NCBI GenBank assembly: GCA_910586655.1
Contig: CAJUIR010000016.1
Location: forward strand, 1-7,143
Length of the DNA stretch: 7,143 nt
Reading direction: 5' to 3'
From: an uncultured Christensenellaceae bacterium
GTDB taxonomy: Bacteria; Bacillota; Clostridia; Christensenellales; Borkfalkiaceae
The translations under genes and the position numbers were made by a program. Shown here piece by piece: positions 1 through 5,554 of this stretch. Position 1 is the first letter of the stretch. The number at the start of each line of letters is the position of its first letter. Below the pieces are notes generated by a model, which worked only from the letters and a program-made list of their open reading frames with translations, searched no databases and was not told the DNA's origin.

Positions 1-37
1 GAAACTCATTGCCGGATCTTAATCCGATTCCATCTTT

Positions 38-74
38 AAAATGCTTTGCGGTCTGTAAAGCATTTTTTATTTTT
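38..74 (+). terminator. Intrinsic terminator of an upstream gene
   Basis: A perfect 10-bp stem, AAAATGCTTT (38-47) with AAAGCATTTT (57-66), encloses a 9-base loop and is followed by a T-rich tract (67-74, TTATTTTT). This fits a rho-independent terminator for a + strand gene ending left of or at the window edge. Bases 1-37 could include the last codons of that gene (one frame stops at 20-22), but they are too short to assign. They also contain a small inverted repeat, CGGAT/ATCCG. Confidence 0.7.
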
Positions 75-91
75 GTGCGGATTCCGCTCTC

Positions 92-120
92 TTGACAAGT
101 TGGGACAAACATTTTATAAT
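92..120 (+). promoter_or_regulatory. Sigma-A promoter of the prmA operon
   Basis: A perfect -35 TTGACA (92-97) and a perfect -10 TATAAT (115-120) are separated by exactly 17 bases. It lies just after the upstream terminator and just before prmA, so it should drive prmA-mtaB-hinT. Transcription would be expected to start about 7 bases after the -10, near 126-128, which is at the prmA start codon itself. Confidence 0.85.
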
Positions 121-126
121 GTGCGT

Positions 127-1074
127 ATGAAATATATCGAACTGACCGTACATACCACGACCGAAGCGAGCGAACTCGTCGCCGACGTCATGTGGGAGCA
201 TACGCCGCACGGGGTCGCCGTCAGCGACGTTGCCGACGTGATCGCGTTACAGCGCGATTCGACCGTGTTCTGGGATTACATCGACGACGAAGTGACCGCG
301 CCGCAAAAGGACGTGCTCGTGAAATGTTTTCTCGAACCGCAGGACGCCGAGGCGCGGGCGCTTTCGATCATGCGGGAGATTCGCCGCCGCGAACAACTTT
401 CTTCGGGCGACGTTTGTTTCGGAACGCTGGAAGAGACCAAGCGCGAGATCGAGGGCGACGATTGGATCGATATCTGGAAAAAACATTTTCGTCCCATTCA
501 CGTGGGGAAGTCGGTCGTCATCGTTCCTTCCTGGATTCGCTATGAAAAACAGCAAGGCGAGGTGATCGTGACGCTGGATTCCAATATGGCGTTCGGAACG
601 GGCGAACACGAAACGACTTCGATGTGTTTGGAACTGTTGCAGGAATCTCTGCGCAGGGGAGACGTCTGCATCGACGTCGGCTGCGGCAGCGGGATCTTAG
701 GCATTGCCTGTTCGCTTTTGGGCGCGTCCGTCTGTTATCTGACCGATATCGATCCCATCGCCGTGGAAAGCAGCAAACATAACTGTTCGATCAACGGCGT
801 TTCAAAAGACGTGGTTGTGGCGCATTCCAATCTGCTTGACGACGCTGAAATCAAGGGCGACGTCGTGGTTGCCAATATTACGGCGGAAGTGCTTGCGATG
901 CTCGCGCCGTCCGTACCCAAAAATCTGAAACGGAGCGGAACGCTCATTTTAAGCGGAATCATCAAAGACCGTTTGCCGCTCGTGCGCGGCGCATTCGAAG
1001 CACAGGGACTGAAAGAGAGGAAAGTCTGCAACAAAGGCGAGTGGTACGCGCTCGTTTACGGGTGGGACGAATGA
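127..1074 (+). CDS. prmA: Ribosomal protein L11 methyltransferase PrmA
   Basis: PrmA is a cytoplasmic SAM-dependent enzyme that methylates ribosomal protein L11. The 315-residue product has the usual family length. The N-terminal substrate-recognition part (about 1-95) starts MKYIELTVHTTTEA, a typical PrmA opening. It is followed by the family signature D-S-N-M-A-F-G-T-G-E-H-E-T-T (151-164), the SAM-binding glycine loop DVGCGSGILGI (183-193), an acidic motif TDIDP (206-210) and ANITAEVL (249-256), the position of the catalytic-face motif. An in-frame ATG at 46 is rejected because it lies inside the terminator and upstream of the promoter. ATG 127 fits the family N-terminus. No Shine-Dalgarno sequence precedes ATG 127 and the promoter sits only 6 bases upstream, so translation may be leaderless. 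The stop overlaps mtaB by 4 bases (ATGA), indicating translational coupling. Confidence 0.95.
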   Translation: MKYIELTVHTTTEASELVADVMWEHTPHGVAVSDVADVIALQRDSTVFWDYIDDEVTAPQKDVLVKCFLEPQDAEARALSIMREIRRREQLSSGDVCFGTLEETKREIEGDDWIDIWKKHFRPIHVGKSVVIVPSWIRYEKQQGEVIVTLDSNMAFGTGEHETTSMCLELLQESLRRGDVCIDVGCGSGILGIACSLLGASVCYLTDIDPIAVESSKHNCSINGVSKDVVVAHSNLLDDAEIKGDVVVANITAEVLAMLAPSVPKNLKRSGTLILSGIIKDRLPLVRGAFEAQGLKERKVCNKGEWYALVYGWDE

Positions 1075-2294
1075 AGGCATGCGTGTTTACTCTCGGGTGC
1101 AAAATGAACGAAGTGGAGAGCATGTCGCTGATGCAGGGGCTCGAAGCACGCGGTTTTGAAGTGACGGACGTGCCCGAATATGCCGATTTGTATCTCTTGA
1201 ACACCTGCGCGGTCACAGCCGAAGCGGAGCGCAAGAGCCGTCAGGCGGTTGCGCGGCTGAGAAAGTACAATTCCGAAGCGCCCGTCATCGTGTGCGGGTG
1301 TGCTTCCGAACATTCGCCCGAAGCGTTTGAAAACCGCAGAGGCGTCACCTTTGTTTCGGGCGCGATGGGCAAGGATAAACTGCTCGATTTTATCGCAGAA
1401 CGCGGCGCGCGGCACGAAACGGAAAGCGTGTTTTGCGAATTGCCCGTGCCCAAGCACAATAAAACGCGCGCCTATTTGCGGATTCAGGACGGTTGCAATC
1501 GGTTCTGTTCCTACTGTCTGATCCCTTATCTGCGCGGAAGAACGCGTTCGCGCAGCGCGGAGAAAATTTTAGAGGAAGCCAACGCGTCTCCTTCCAAAGA
1601 AATCGTACTTACGGGCATCGATATTTCTTCCTATCGGGACGCGGAGATCGGGTTGGGAGAATTGCTTTTGCTGTTAAAAGACGTTCCTGCTCGCATCCGT
1701 TTGGGTTCGTTGGAACCGTGCGTGATCACCGAAGCGTTTTTGCAGCAGGCAAGGGCGGCGGGCAATATAGCCGAGCAGTTCCACCTGTCGCTGCAAAGCG
1801 GTTCGAGCGCCGTGCTCAGGCAGATGAACCGCCGCTACACGCGGAAAGAATATCTCGAAAAGTGCGCGCTTATTTACCGGTATTTTCCCGATGCCGCGAT
1901 CACGACCGATATTATTGTGGGTTATCCTACCGAGCGGGAGGAAGATTTTTTGGAATCGCTTTCCATTGTCGAAGAAGCCCGTCTTGCGCGCGTGCATGCG
2001 TTTCCGTTTTCGCCGCGCGCGGGGACGAACGCCGCGAAACTGAAAGATCTCTCTTCTGAAATAAAAAAAGAGCGCATGTCGAGAATGCTGACCGCGGCGC
2101 AGCGCGCCGAGGATCGGTATATTCAAAAGTTTATCGGAAACGAACAGGTTGCGCTGTTTGAAGACGGCGGCGGATATACGTCCAACTATATCCGCGTATG
2201 CGCCGAAGGCGCGAAAGAGGGGAGCATGTACCGCGTCAAACTCATTGAAAAAAAGCAAGACGGCGTATTCGTCCGATTATTAAAGGAGTTATAA
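1071..2294 (+). CDS. mtaB: tRNA (t6A37) methylthiotransferase MtaB, radical SAM
   Basis: MtaB adds a methylthio group to t6A at position 37 of ANN-decoding tRNAs. It uses two 4Fe-4S clusters and SAM, in the cytoplasm. The 407-residue product has the full MiaB-type layout. The N-terminal UPF0004 domain has cluster cysteines C10 (TLGCKMNEVES), C46 (LLNTCAVT) and C77 (VCGCASE). The radical-SAM motif CNRFCSYC has C142, C146 and C149. A C-terminal TRAM domain (about 345-407) contains GYTSNYIRV. The pattern NTCAVTAEAERKSRQ and the short TRAM region fit the MtaB branch (B. subtilis YqeV) better than MiaB or RimO. ATG 1071 overlaps the prmA stop (ATGA) and gives the expected N-terminus. The in-frame codon at 1041 lies inside prmA and would add 10 unrelated residues. 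The protein is somewhat shorter than B. subtilis YqeV but no motif is missing. Confidence 0.93.
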   Translation: MKACVFTLGCKMNEVESMSLMQGLEARGFEVTDVPEYADLYLLNTCAVTAEAERKSRQAVARLRKYNSEAPVIVCGCASEHSPEAFENRRGVTFVSGAMGKDKLLDFIAERGARHETESVFCELPVPKHNKTRAYLRIQDGCNRFCSYCLIPYLRGRTRSRSAEKILEEANASPSKEIVLTGIDISSYRDAEIGLGELLLLLKDVPARIRLGSLEPCVITEAFLQQARAAGNIAEQFHLSLQSGSSAVLRQMNRRYTRKEYLEKCALIYRYFPDAAITTDIIVGYPTEREEDFLESLSIVEEARLARVHAFPFSPRAGTNAAKLKDLSSEIKKERMSRMLTAAQRAEDRYIQKFIGNEQVALFEDGGGYTSNYIRVCAEGAKEGSMYRVKLIEKKQDGVFVRLLKEL

Positions 2295-2295
2295 G

Positions 2296-2631
2296 ATGGA
2301 AAACTGTATTTTTTGTAAAATTATTGCGGGGAAAATTCCCGCGGAAAAAGTGTATGAAGACGACGAAATCGTTATCTTTAAAGACATTGAACCCAAGGCG
2401 AAGATCCATTTGCTCTGCGTTCCCAAAGAACATTTTGCGTACTTGTCGGAATCAAACGAGGCGCGCGCAATGTTGTTGGGGCGTACGTTCACGAAAATCG
2501 GTCGTTTAAAAGATACGTTGGGGCTTTCCGAAGGGTATCGCCTCGTTGTCAACCAGGGAGAAAACGCAGGGCAGACCGTCCGTCATCTGCATATTCATAT
2601 TCTCGGCGGCGAACCGCTTCCTTGGGAATGA
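2296..2631 (+). CDS. hinT: Histidine triad (HIT/HINT) nucleotide hydrolase
   Basis: HINT-type proteins bind nucleotides and hydrolyse purine nucleoside phosphoramidates and aminoacyl adenylates in the cytoplasm, usually as homodimers. The 111-residue product is family length. It opens with CIFCKIIAGKIPAEKVYED, whose C4 and C7, with H46 (PKEHF) and the triad region, are the usual structural zinc site of bacterial HINT proteins. The catalytic triad HLHIH (H97, H99, H101) follows the typical NQGENAGQTVRH lead-in and is followed by LGG. ATG 2296 begins one base after the mtaB stop and has an AAAGGAG ribosome binding site (2282-2288) inside the end of mtaB, so it is the third gene of the prmA operon. 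The exact physiological substrate cannot be read from sequence. Confidence 0.93.
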   Translation: MENCIFCKIIAGKIPAEKVYEDDEIVIFKDIEPKAKIHLLCVPKEHFAYLSESNEARAMLLGRTFTKIGRLKDTLGLSEGYRLVVNQGENAGQTVRHLHIHILGGEPLPWE

Positions 2632-2645
2632 ATTTTTCGGGAACG

Positions 2646-2674
2646 GTATAAAAAACAAAAAAGCAGTCAACAAT
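2646..2674 (+). promoter_or_regulatory. Shared promoter-like element, copy 1 (GTATA-N15-GTCAA)
   Basis: GTATA (2646-2650) is followed after exactly 15 A-rich bases by GTCAACAAT (2666-2674). The same two blocks with the same spacing recur at 3146-3174, and both copies lie 58 bases before a start codon. The blocks resemble a forespore sigma-F promoter (GYATA, about 15 bases, GG-N2-A-N-A-N-T), with the second G of the -10 replaced by T. There is no convincing sigma-A -35 at the normal distance from the TATAAA inside it (TTGGGA at 2622 would need a 19-base spacer). Assignment to a sporulation sigma factor is inference. Confidence 0.5.
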
Positions 2675-2703
2675 CCTTCCGAACATCACGGGAGGATTTT
2701 TTT
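2672..2703 (+). terminator. Terminator of the prmA operon with the next gene's RBS in its 3' arm
   Basis: A 9-bp stem pairs AATCCTTCC (2672-2680) with GGGAGGATT (2690-2698), with one U-G wobble and a 9-base loop. A run of seven T (2697-2703) begins in the stem and ends at the ATG of the next gene (2704). The GGGAGG (2690-2695) in the 3' arm is also the only ribosome binding site for that gene, 8 bases upstream of its ATG. Read-through messages would therefore hide this site. Confidence 0.7.
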
Positions 2704-3132
2704 ATGCGCAGAATTTTACAGGCGGGGAAAGCCGTCGTCGTCGCATTGCTCGTAATACTCTGCGCGGTCTTTGCGCTGTGTCTGAGCCGCGCTCCCGTGT
2801 TCGAACAGGGAGAGGGTTACGAACTTTCGTACGGGCAGTCTTCCTCGGCAAAAACGGAAAGAACGGAAACCCCCTTTCTTGACAAACTGATCCACGGTAC
2901 GGTCGCGGGCGAAAGCGTGCGCTATCGCGGCGATCGGTACGAAAAACTCAAAGCGCAGTTTTCAGCGGAACTTTTGTTTACGGAAGAATCGAACGGAGTC
3001 GTGAATTACTATCTGTATTCTCCGCGCATCGCGGGCGGGGTGCAACTGTACGGGAAAACCGTCAATCTGCACATTGCGGTCGGCAGCGAACAAACGGCGG
3101 CGGGAACGCCTCTTATTTTCGGCGGATTTTAA
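2704..3132 (+). CDS. Unrecognised membrane-anchored or secreted protein, 142 aa
   Basis: I do not recognise this protein firmly. It has a short basic N-terminus (MRRILQAGK), one hydrophobic segment (about residues 10-28) and then a polar extracellular part of about 110 residues. There is no lipobox, and a possible signal-peptidase site near S28-R-A30 is followed by proline, so the segment may be an uncleaved anchor. The C-terminal half has a compact, probably conserved pattern: a GVVNYYLYSPRI stretch at 98-109, VNLHIAV at 120-126 and GTPLIFGGF at 134-142. The ending is faintly like clostridial YwmB-type secreted proteins, but this is a memory-based guess. The start is set by GGGAGG at 2690-2695. 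The gene is followed by a SpoIIQ-like gene with the same upstream element, so a role at the cell or forespore surface is plausible. Confidence 0.75.
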   Translation: MRRILQAGKAVVVALLVILCAVFALCLSRAPVFEQGEGYELSYGQSSSAKTERTETPFLDKLIHGTVAGESVRYRGDRYEKLKAQFSAELLFTEESNGVVNYYLYSPRIAGGVQLYGKTVNLHIAVGSEQTAAGTPLIFGGF

Positions 3133-3145
3133 TTTTGATCCGCCT

Positions 3146-3174
3146 GTATAAAACAAGAAAAAACCGTCAATGAT
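3146..3174 (+). promoter_or_regulatory. Shared promoter-like element, copy 2 (GTATA-N15-GTCAA)
   Basis: GTATA (3146-3150), 15 A-rich bases, then GTCAATGAT (3166-3174). This lies exactly 500 bases after the copy at 2646 and is likewise 58 bases before its start codon (3204). Initiation around 3181 would leave a leader of roughly 23 bases containing the GGAGG ribosome binding site (3194-3198). The match to a sigma-F -10 is weaker than in copy 1. No terminator-like hairpin with a T-run separates 3132 from 3204, so read-through from the upstream gene is also possible. Confidence 0.45.
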
Positions 3175-3203
3175 TTACATACAAAATTTTTTCGGAGGCG
3201 ATT

Positions 3204-3854
3204 ATGAAAGAAGAAAAGACCAAAAGCAAAAAGAGAATTTTATACTACTGCATTCTCACCGTCAGCGTATTGTTACTTGCTGCGGCAATCGTGCTTACCG
3301 TATACTTTGTAACGGGACGCGGCGGCGAAGTGCTCAAAGATCCGGACGACGTGAATCAGCCGAACAATCCCGACGATAACGATTCGGATGACAAAGACCC
3401 CGACGAGCCTACGGGCGGCGAAAACGTAGATCCCAATCCTTACGTTGCTCCCGTTGCGTCCGTCACCTATTCGCTGGAATACGGCGACGTGTACAAAAAC
3501 GAAACGATCGGCTGGATCTACCGCCACTATGCGATTGATTTTGCCGCAGAGTTGGGCGCGGCGGTTTGCTCGATGGCAGACGGAACGGTCACCGAAGTCA
3601 GTTACAGCAAAGAACTCGGCAACCGTATCACAATCGATCACGGCAAAGGGCTTGAAAGCAGTTATACTTTCGTCACTCCCGTAACGGGCATTACCGTCGG
3701 TCAGAAAGTGACGAAGGGCGAAAAAATCGCAGAAGTGAGCGAGGCTTGCGGTACGGAAAAGAAAGACGGAACGCATTTGCACTTTGAAGTAAAGGAAAAC
3801 GGCAAGAACGTAAATCCCACCAAATATTTCGAAGCGTTTTTAGAGGAAAAGTAA
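3204..3854 (+). CDS. SpoIIQ-like membrane-anchored M23 (LytM) protein
   Basis: The 216-residue product has a lysine-rich cytoplasmic start, one transmembrane helix (about 15-36), an Asp/Pro/Asn-rich flexible linker (about 46-80) and a C-terminal M23/LytM domain (about 84-210). The zinc ligands are intact: H108-x3-D112 (RHYAIDF) and H193 of H191-L-H193 (GTHLHFEV), with DHG at 145-147. The second catalytic histidine, which usually lies in a Y-x-H motif, appears replaced: the sequence reads SSYTFV with F156. Single-pass topology, length and partial active site resemble SpoIIQ, the forespore partner of SpoIIIAH in the engulfment channel; clostridial SpoIIQ keeps zinc ligands. It could instead be a vegetative cell-wall hydrolase or regulator. 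ATG 3204 follows GGAGG (3194-3198) by 5 bases. It is preceded by the same promoter-like element as the gene at 2704. Confidence 0.85.
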   Translation: MKEEKTKSKKRILYYCILTVSVLLLAAAIVLTVYFVTGRGGEVLKDPDDVNQPNNPDDNDSDDKDPDEPTGGENVDPNPYVAPVASVTYSLEYGDVYKNETIGWIYRHYAIDFAAELGAAVCSMADGTVTEVSYSKELGNRITIDHGKGLESSYTFVTPVTGITVGQKVTKGEKIAEVSEACGTEKKDGTHLHFEVKENGKNVNPTKYFEAFLEEK

Positions 3855-3866
3855 ACGAAGGCATGT

Positions 3867-3896
3867 AAAGCCGCCCGCCGGAAAGCGGGCGGCTTT
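3867..3896 (+). terminator. Strong GC hairpin after the M23 gene, weak T-tail
   Basis: A perfect 12-bp stem, AAAGCCGCCCGC (3867-3878) with GCGGGCGGCTTT (3885-3896), encloses the loop CGGAAA. It starts 12 bases after the stop codon. Only three T end the stem and CGCA follows, so the U-tract is poor. It may terminate inefficiently or protect the 3' end of the message. No T-run exists for the opposite strand, as expected where no convergent gene is present. Confidence 0.6.
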
Positions 3897-3899
3897 CGC

Positions 3900-3926
3900 A
3901 TAAACGGACAACCGTAATCATAAAAT
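3900..3926 (+). promoter_or_regulatory. Possible sigma-E-like promoter before the M1 peptidase
   Basis: ATA (3900-3902) is followed after 16 bases by CATAAAAT (3919-3926), close to the mother-cell sigma-E pattern ATA-N16-18-CATACAAT. No good sigma-A -35 matches the TAAAAT at 3921. The motif is short and degenerate and could occur by chance. It would start a message about 30 bases before ATG 3963. Confidence 0.2.
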
Positions 3927-3962
3927 AGCCTGTCGGCAATCAGCCGTATTGCGGAGGTATTT

Positions 3963-5402
3963 ATGAAACGGAAAATCATCGGGTTGGGGATATGCGCGGT
4001 TTTAATTGTCGGCGCAGTCGGATTCAGCGCCTGCAAAGCGGAGCCGGAAAACAGTTTGTACCGGATTGAAGCGGAATATCTCGCGGAGGAACGGACGCTT
4101 TCCGCCGAGATGACGTTCGACTATTACAACGACACCGAAAACGCGCTCGGAGAATTAAAATTCGAACTATGGGCAAACGCGTTCCGCGAGGGCGCGAAAT
4201 ATGCTCCCGTTTCGCAACTGTATGAATCTTCCGCTTATTATAAAGGAAAGAATTACGGCGGAATGGAAATCCTCTCTATCGAGGGCGCGGAAAGTTATGC
4301 GGTCGGCGGCGAGGATGAAAATATCCTTACGGTAACCCTTCCTTCCAAAGTCTATCCGAATGAAAGCGTGCAGATCAAAATCGTCTATCGGGTCGTACTT
4401 GCCCAAATCAATCACCGTCTGGGCGTGGGAGAAAACACCGTCAGCCTTTCGGGGTTCTATCCGGTGCTTTGCAAGTACGGCAAAAACGGATTTGAGGAAT
4501 ACGTCTATTCCTGTTACGGCGATCCGTTTGTAAACGAATGTGCGGACTTCGACGTAACGCTGACCGTGCCCGAAGAATATACCGCAGTCTACGCGGGCAT
4601 CGGGCAAGAAGTTGCAGAAAACGGAAAGAAAACGTATCATGTAGTAACGGAAAACGTGCGCGATACCGCGTTTGTTTTGGGAAAAAGTTTTGAATGCATC
4701 AAAACGACGGCGTGCGGGATCGACGTGGAATATTATTATTACGGAGACCTCGCTCCCGAACTTGCGTTAAAAGCGGCGGCGGACAGTCTGACCTATTATT
4801 CCAAGACGTTCGGAAGGTACGAATATCCGCGCTACGTTGTGGCGGAAGCGGACTTCCCTTACGGCGGCATGGAATACTCGGGGCTGTCGCTCATCAGTTC
4901 TTCTCTCAGGTCATCGGAGATCCCCGTTGTCGTTGCGCATGAAACCGCGCATCAGTGGTGGTATGCGATGGTGGGGAGCAATCAGTTCGAAAGCGCATGG
5001 CAGGACGAAGGGCTTGCGGAATTTTCCGTCGCGCTGTTTTTAGACGAATATCCTGCTTACGGCGGTTCTTATCAGCAGATGCTGAAATCGTGCGTCAGCG
5101 CCTACCGCGCCTACTATGCGATCTATTCTCAGACGGAGCCGAAAGCGGATACGTCTATGAACCGAGCGCTCACGTCTTATTCGGGCGATTACGAGTACCG
5201 AAATCTTGCATACGATAAGGGCGTCGTGTTGTTCGACAGCGTCAAAAACGCCGTCGGAGACAAGAAGTTCTTTTCCGCGCTTTCGCGTTATTGCGAAGAA
5301 TATAAGGGAAAACTTGCGCGTTACGAAGACCTTGTCGCGTGTTTCCCGCCGCAGGCGGAGGGCGTGTTCGAGTCGTTTACGAAGGGACTTTGCGTCATCT
5401 GA
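3963..5402 (+). CDS. M1-family zinc aminopeptidase, lipoprotein
   Basis: This is a predicted extracellular, membrane-tethered zinc peptidase. The N-terminus MKRKIIGLGICAVLIVGAVG ends in a lipobox-like F-S-A-C with acylated C24 (F at -3 is acceptable but unusual). Residues about 30-240 form the beta-rich N-terminal domain of M1 peptidases. The exopeptidase motif reads GGMEY (301-305, a GAMEN variant). The zinc site is HETAH (326-330) with the third ligand E349 after 18 residues (WQDEGLAEF). Y417 in AYDKG sits where the transition-state tyrosine is expected. At 479 residues it is shorter than PepN-type enzymes: it stops soon after the catalytic domain and lacks the large C-terminal helical domain. 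ATG 3963 has a GGAGG site (3953-3957), 5 bases away. It appears monocistronic; no terminator lies directly after it. The substrate is unknown. Confidence 0.9.
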   Translation: MKRKIIGLGICAVLIVGAVGFSACKAEPENSLYRIEAEYLAEERTLSAEMTFDYYNDTENALGELKFELWANAFREGAKYAPVSQLYESSAYYKGKNYGGMEILSIEGAESYAVGGEDENILTVTLPSKVYPNESVQIKIVYRVVLAQINHRLGVGENTVSLSGFYPVLCKYGKNGFEEYVYSCYGDPFVNECADFDVTLTVPEEYTAVYAGIGQEVAENGKKTYHVVTENVRDTAFVLGKSFECIKTTACGIDVEYYYYGDLAPELALKAAADSLTYYSKTFGRYEYPRYVVAEADFPYGGMEYSGLSLISSSLRSSEIPVVVAHETAHQWWYAMVGSNQFESAWQDEGLAEFSVALFLDEYPAYGGSYQQMLKSCVSAYRAYYAIYSQTEPKADTSMNRALTSYSGDYEYRNLAYDKGVVLFDSVKNAVGDKKFFSALSRYCEEYKGKLARYEDLVACFPPQAEGVFESFTKGLCVI

Positions 5403-5451
5403 AAAAAAATTTAAAAAAACAGTTGCCAAACGGCGTATCTCGTATTATAAT
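5402..5451 (+). promoter_or_regulatory. Sigma-A promoter with A-tracts for the corA leader
   Basis: TTGCCA (5423-5428, five of six to consensus), a 17-base spacer and a perfect TATAAT (5446-5451). Two A-tracts directly upstream (5402-5409 and 5413-5419) resemble an UP element. Transcription should begin near 5458, leaving a leader of about 190 bases before corA that contains a small ORF and an attenuator. Confidence 0.75.
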
Positions 5452-5482
5452 GAAATCAGTTATTTTTTCGGAAGGAGAAAAT

Positions 5483-5554
5483 ATGGACGCGGTCCCAAAC
5501 AACCGATGTGTTGTTACAACTGAAATTTCTGTGCGGAACAGGAGTCGCCGGTAG
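5483..5554 (+). CDS. Putative 23-residue leader peptide upstream of corA
   Basis: A 23-codon ORF starts at ATG 5483, 5 bases after a strong AAGGAG ribosome binding site (5472-5477) and about 25 bases after the predicted transcription start. It ends at TAG 5552-5554. The peptide starts MDAVPNN and ends in an arginine-rich tail with four arginines in the last six codons (RNRSRR, codons CGG, AGG, CGC, CGG). It has no hydrophobic segment, so a membrane peptide or toxin is unlikely. The ORF covers 5523-5535, the segment that can pair with the 5' arm of the downstream terminator, so its translation could decide whether corA is transcribed. By analogy (not homology), the enterobacterial corA and mgtA leaders encode CorL and MgtL. 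Function is inferred from position only; I do not recognise the peptide. Confidence 0.55.
   Translation: MDAVPNNRCVVTTEISVRNRSRR

Noticed and set aside
46..126. N-terminal extension of prmA from ATG 46 (27 extra residues)
   Set aside because: It overlaps a terminator hairpin and the whole -35/-10 promoter, has no RBS, and the extra residues do not match PrmA; ATG 127 gives the family N-terminus.
1041..1070. Upstream in-frame start for mtaB
   Set aside because: It would lie inside prmA and add 10 unrelated residues; the ATGA overlap start at 1071 gives the normal MKACVFTLGCK opening.
1493..2059. Long alternative-frame ORF (188 codons) inside mtaB, and the 194-codon minus-strand ORF at 1674-2258
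   Set aside because: Both are shadows of mtaB, which has intact catalytic motifs over the same bases; their translations are rich in Arg/Phe/Ala without recognisable domains.
3346..3443. Asp/Pro/Asn-rich repeat in the M23 gene considered as a tandem repeat or CRISPR-like array
   Set aside because: It is a low-complexity linker without exact repeat units or spacers; the reading frame is continuous.
3273..3782. Minus-strand ORF of 169 codons opposite the M23 gene
   Set aside because: It is a shadow of the M23 coding frame (Val/Ile/Asp-type composition mirrored from the Asp-rich linker), with no RBS or promoter seen.
3934..3952. Small overlapping hairpins CGGC/GCCG and GCAAT/ATTGC before the M1 gene
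   Set aside because: Stems of 4-5 bp at this length are expected by chance; there is no T-run and no clear effect on the RBS.
5339..5482. 71-codon ORF whose last 23 codons are the leader peptide
   Set aside because: The first part overlaps the end of the M1 peptidase gene and the promoter at 5423-5451; only the part from ATG 5483 has an RBS and is downstream of the promoter.
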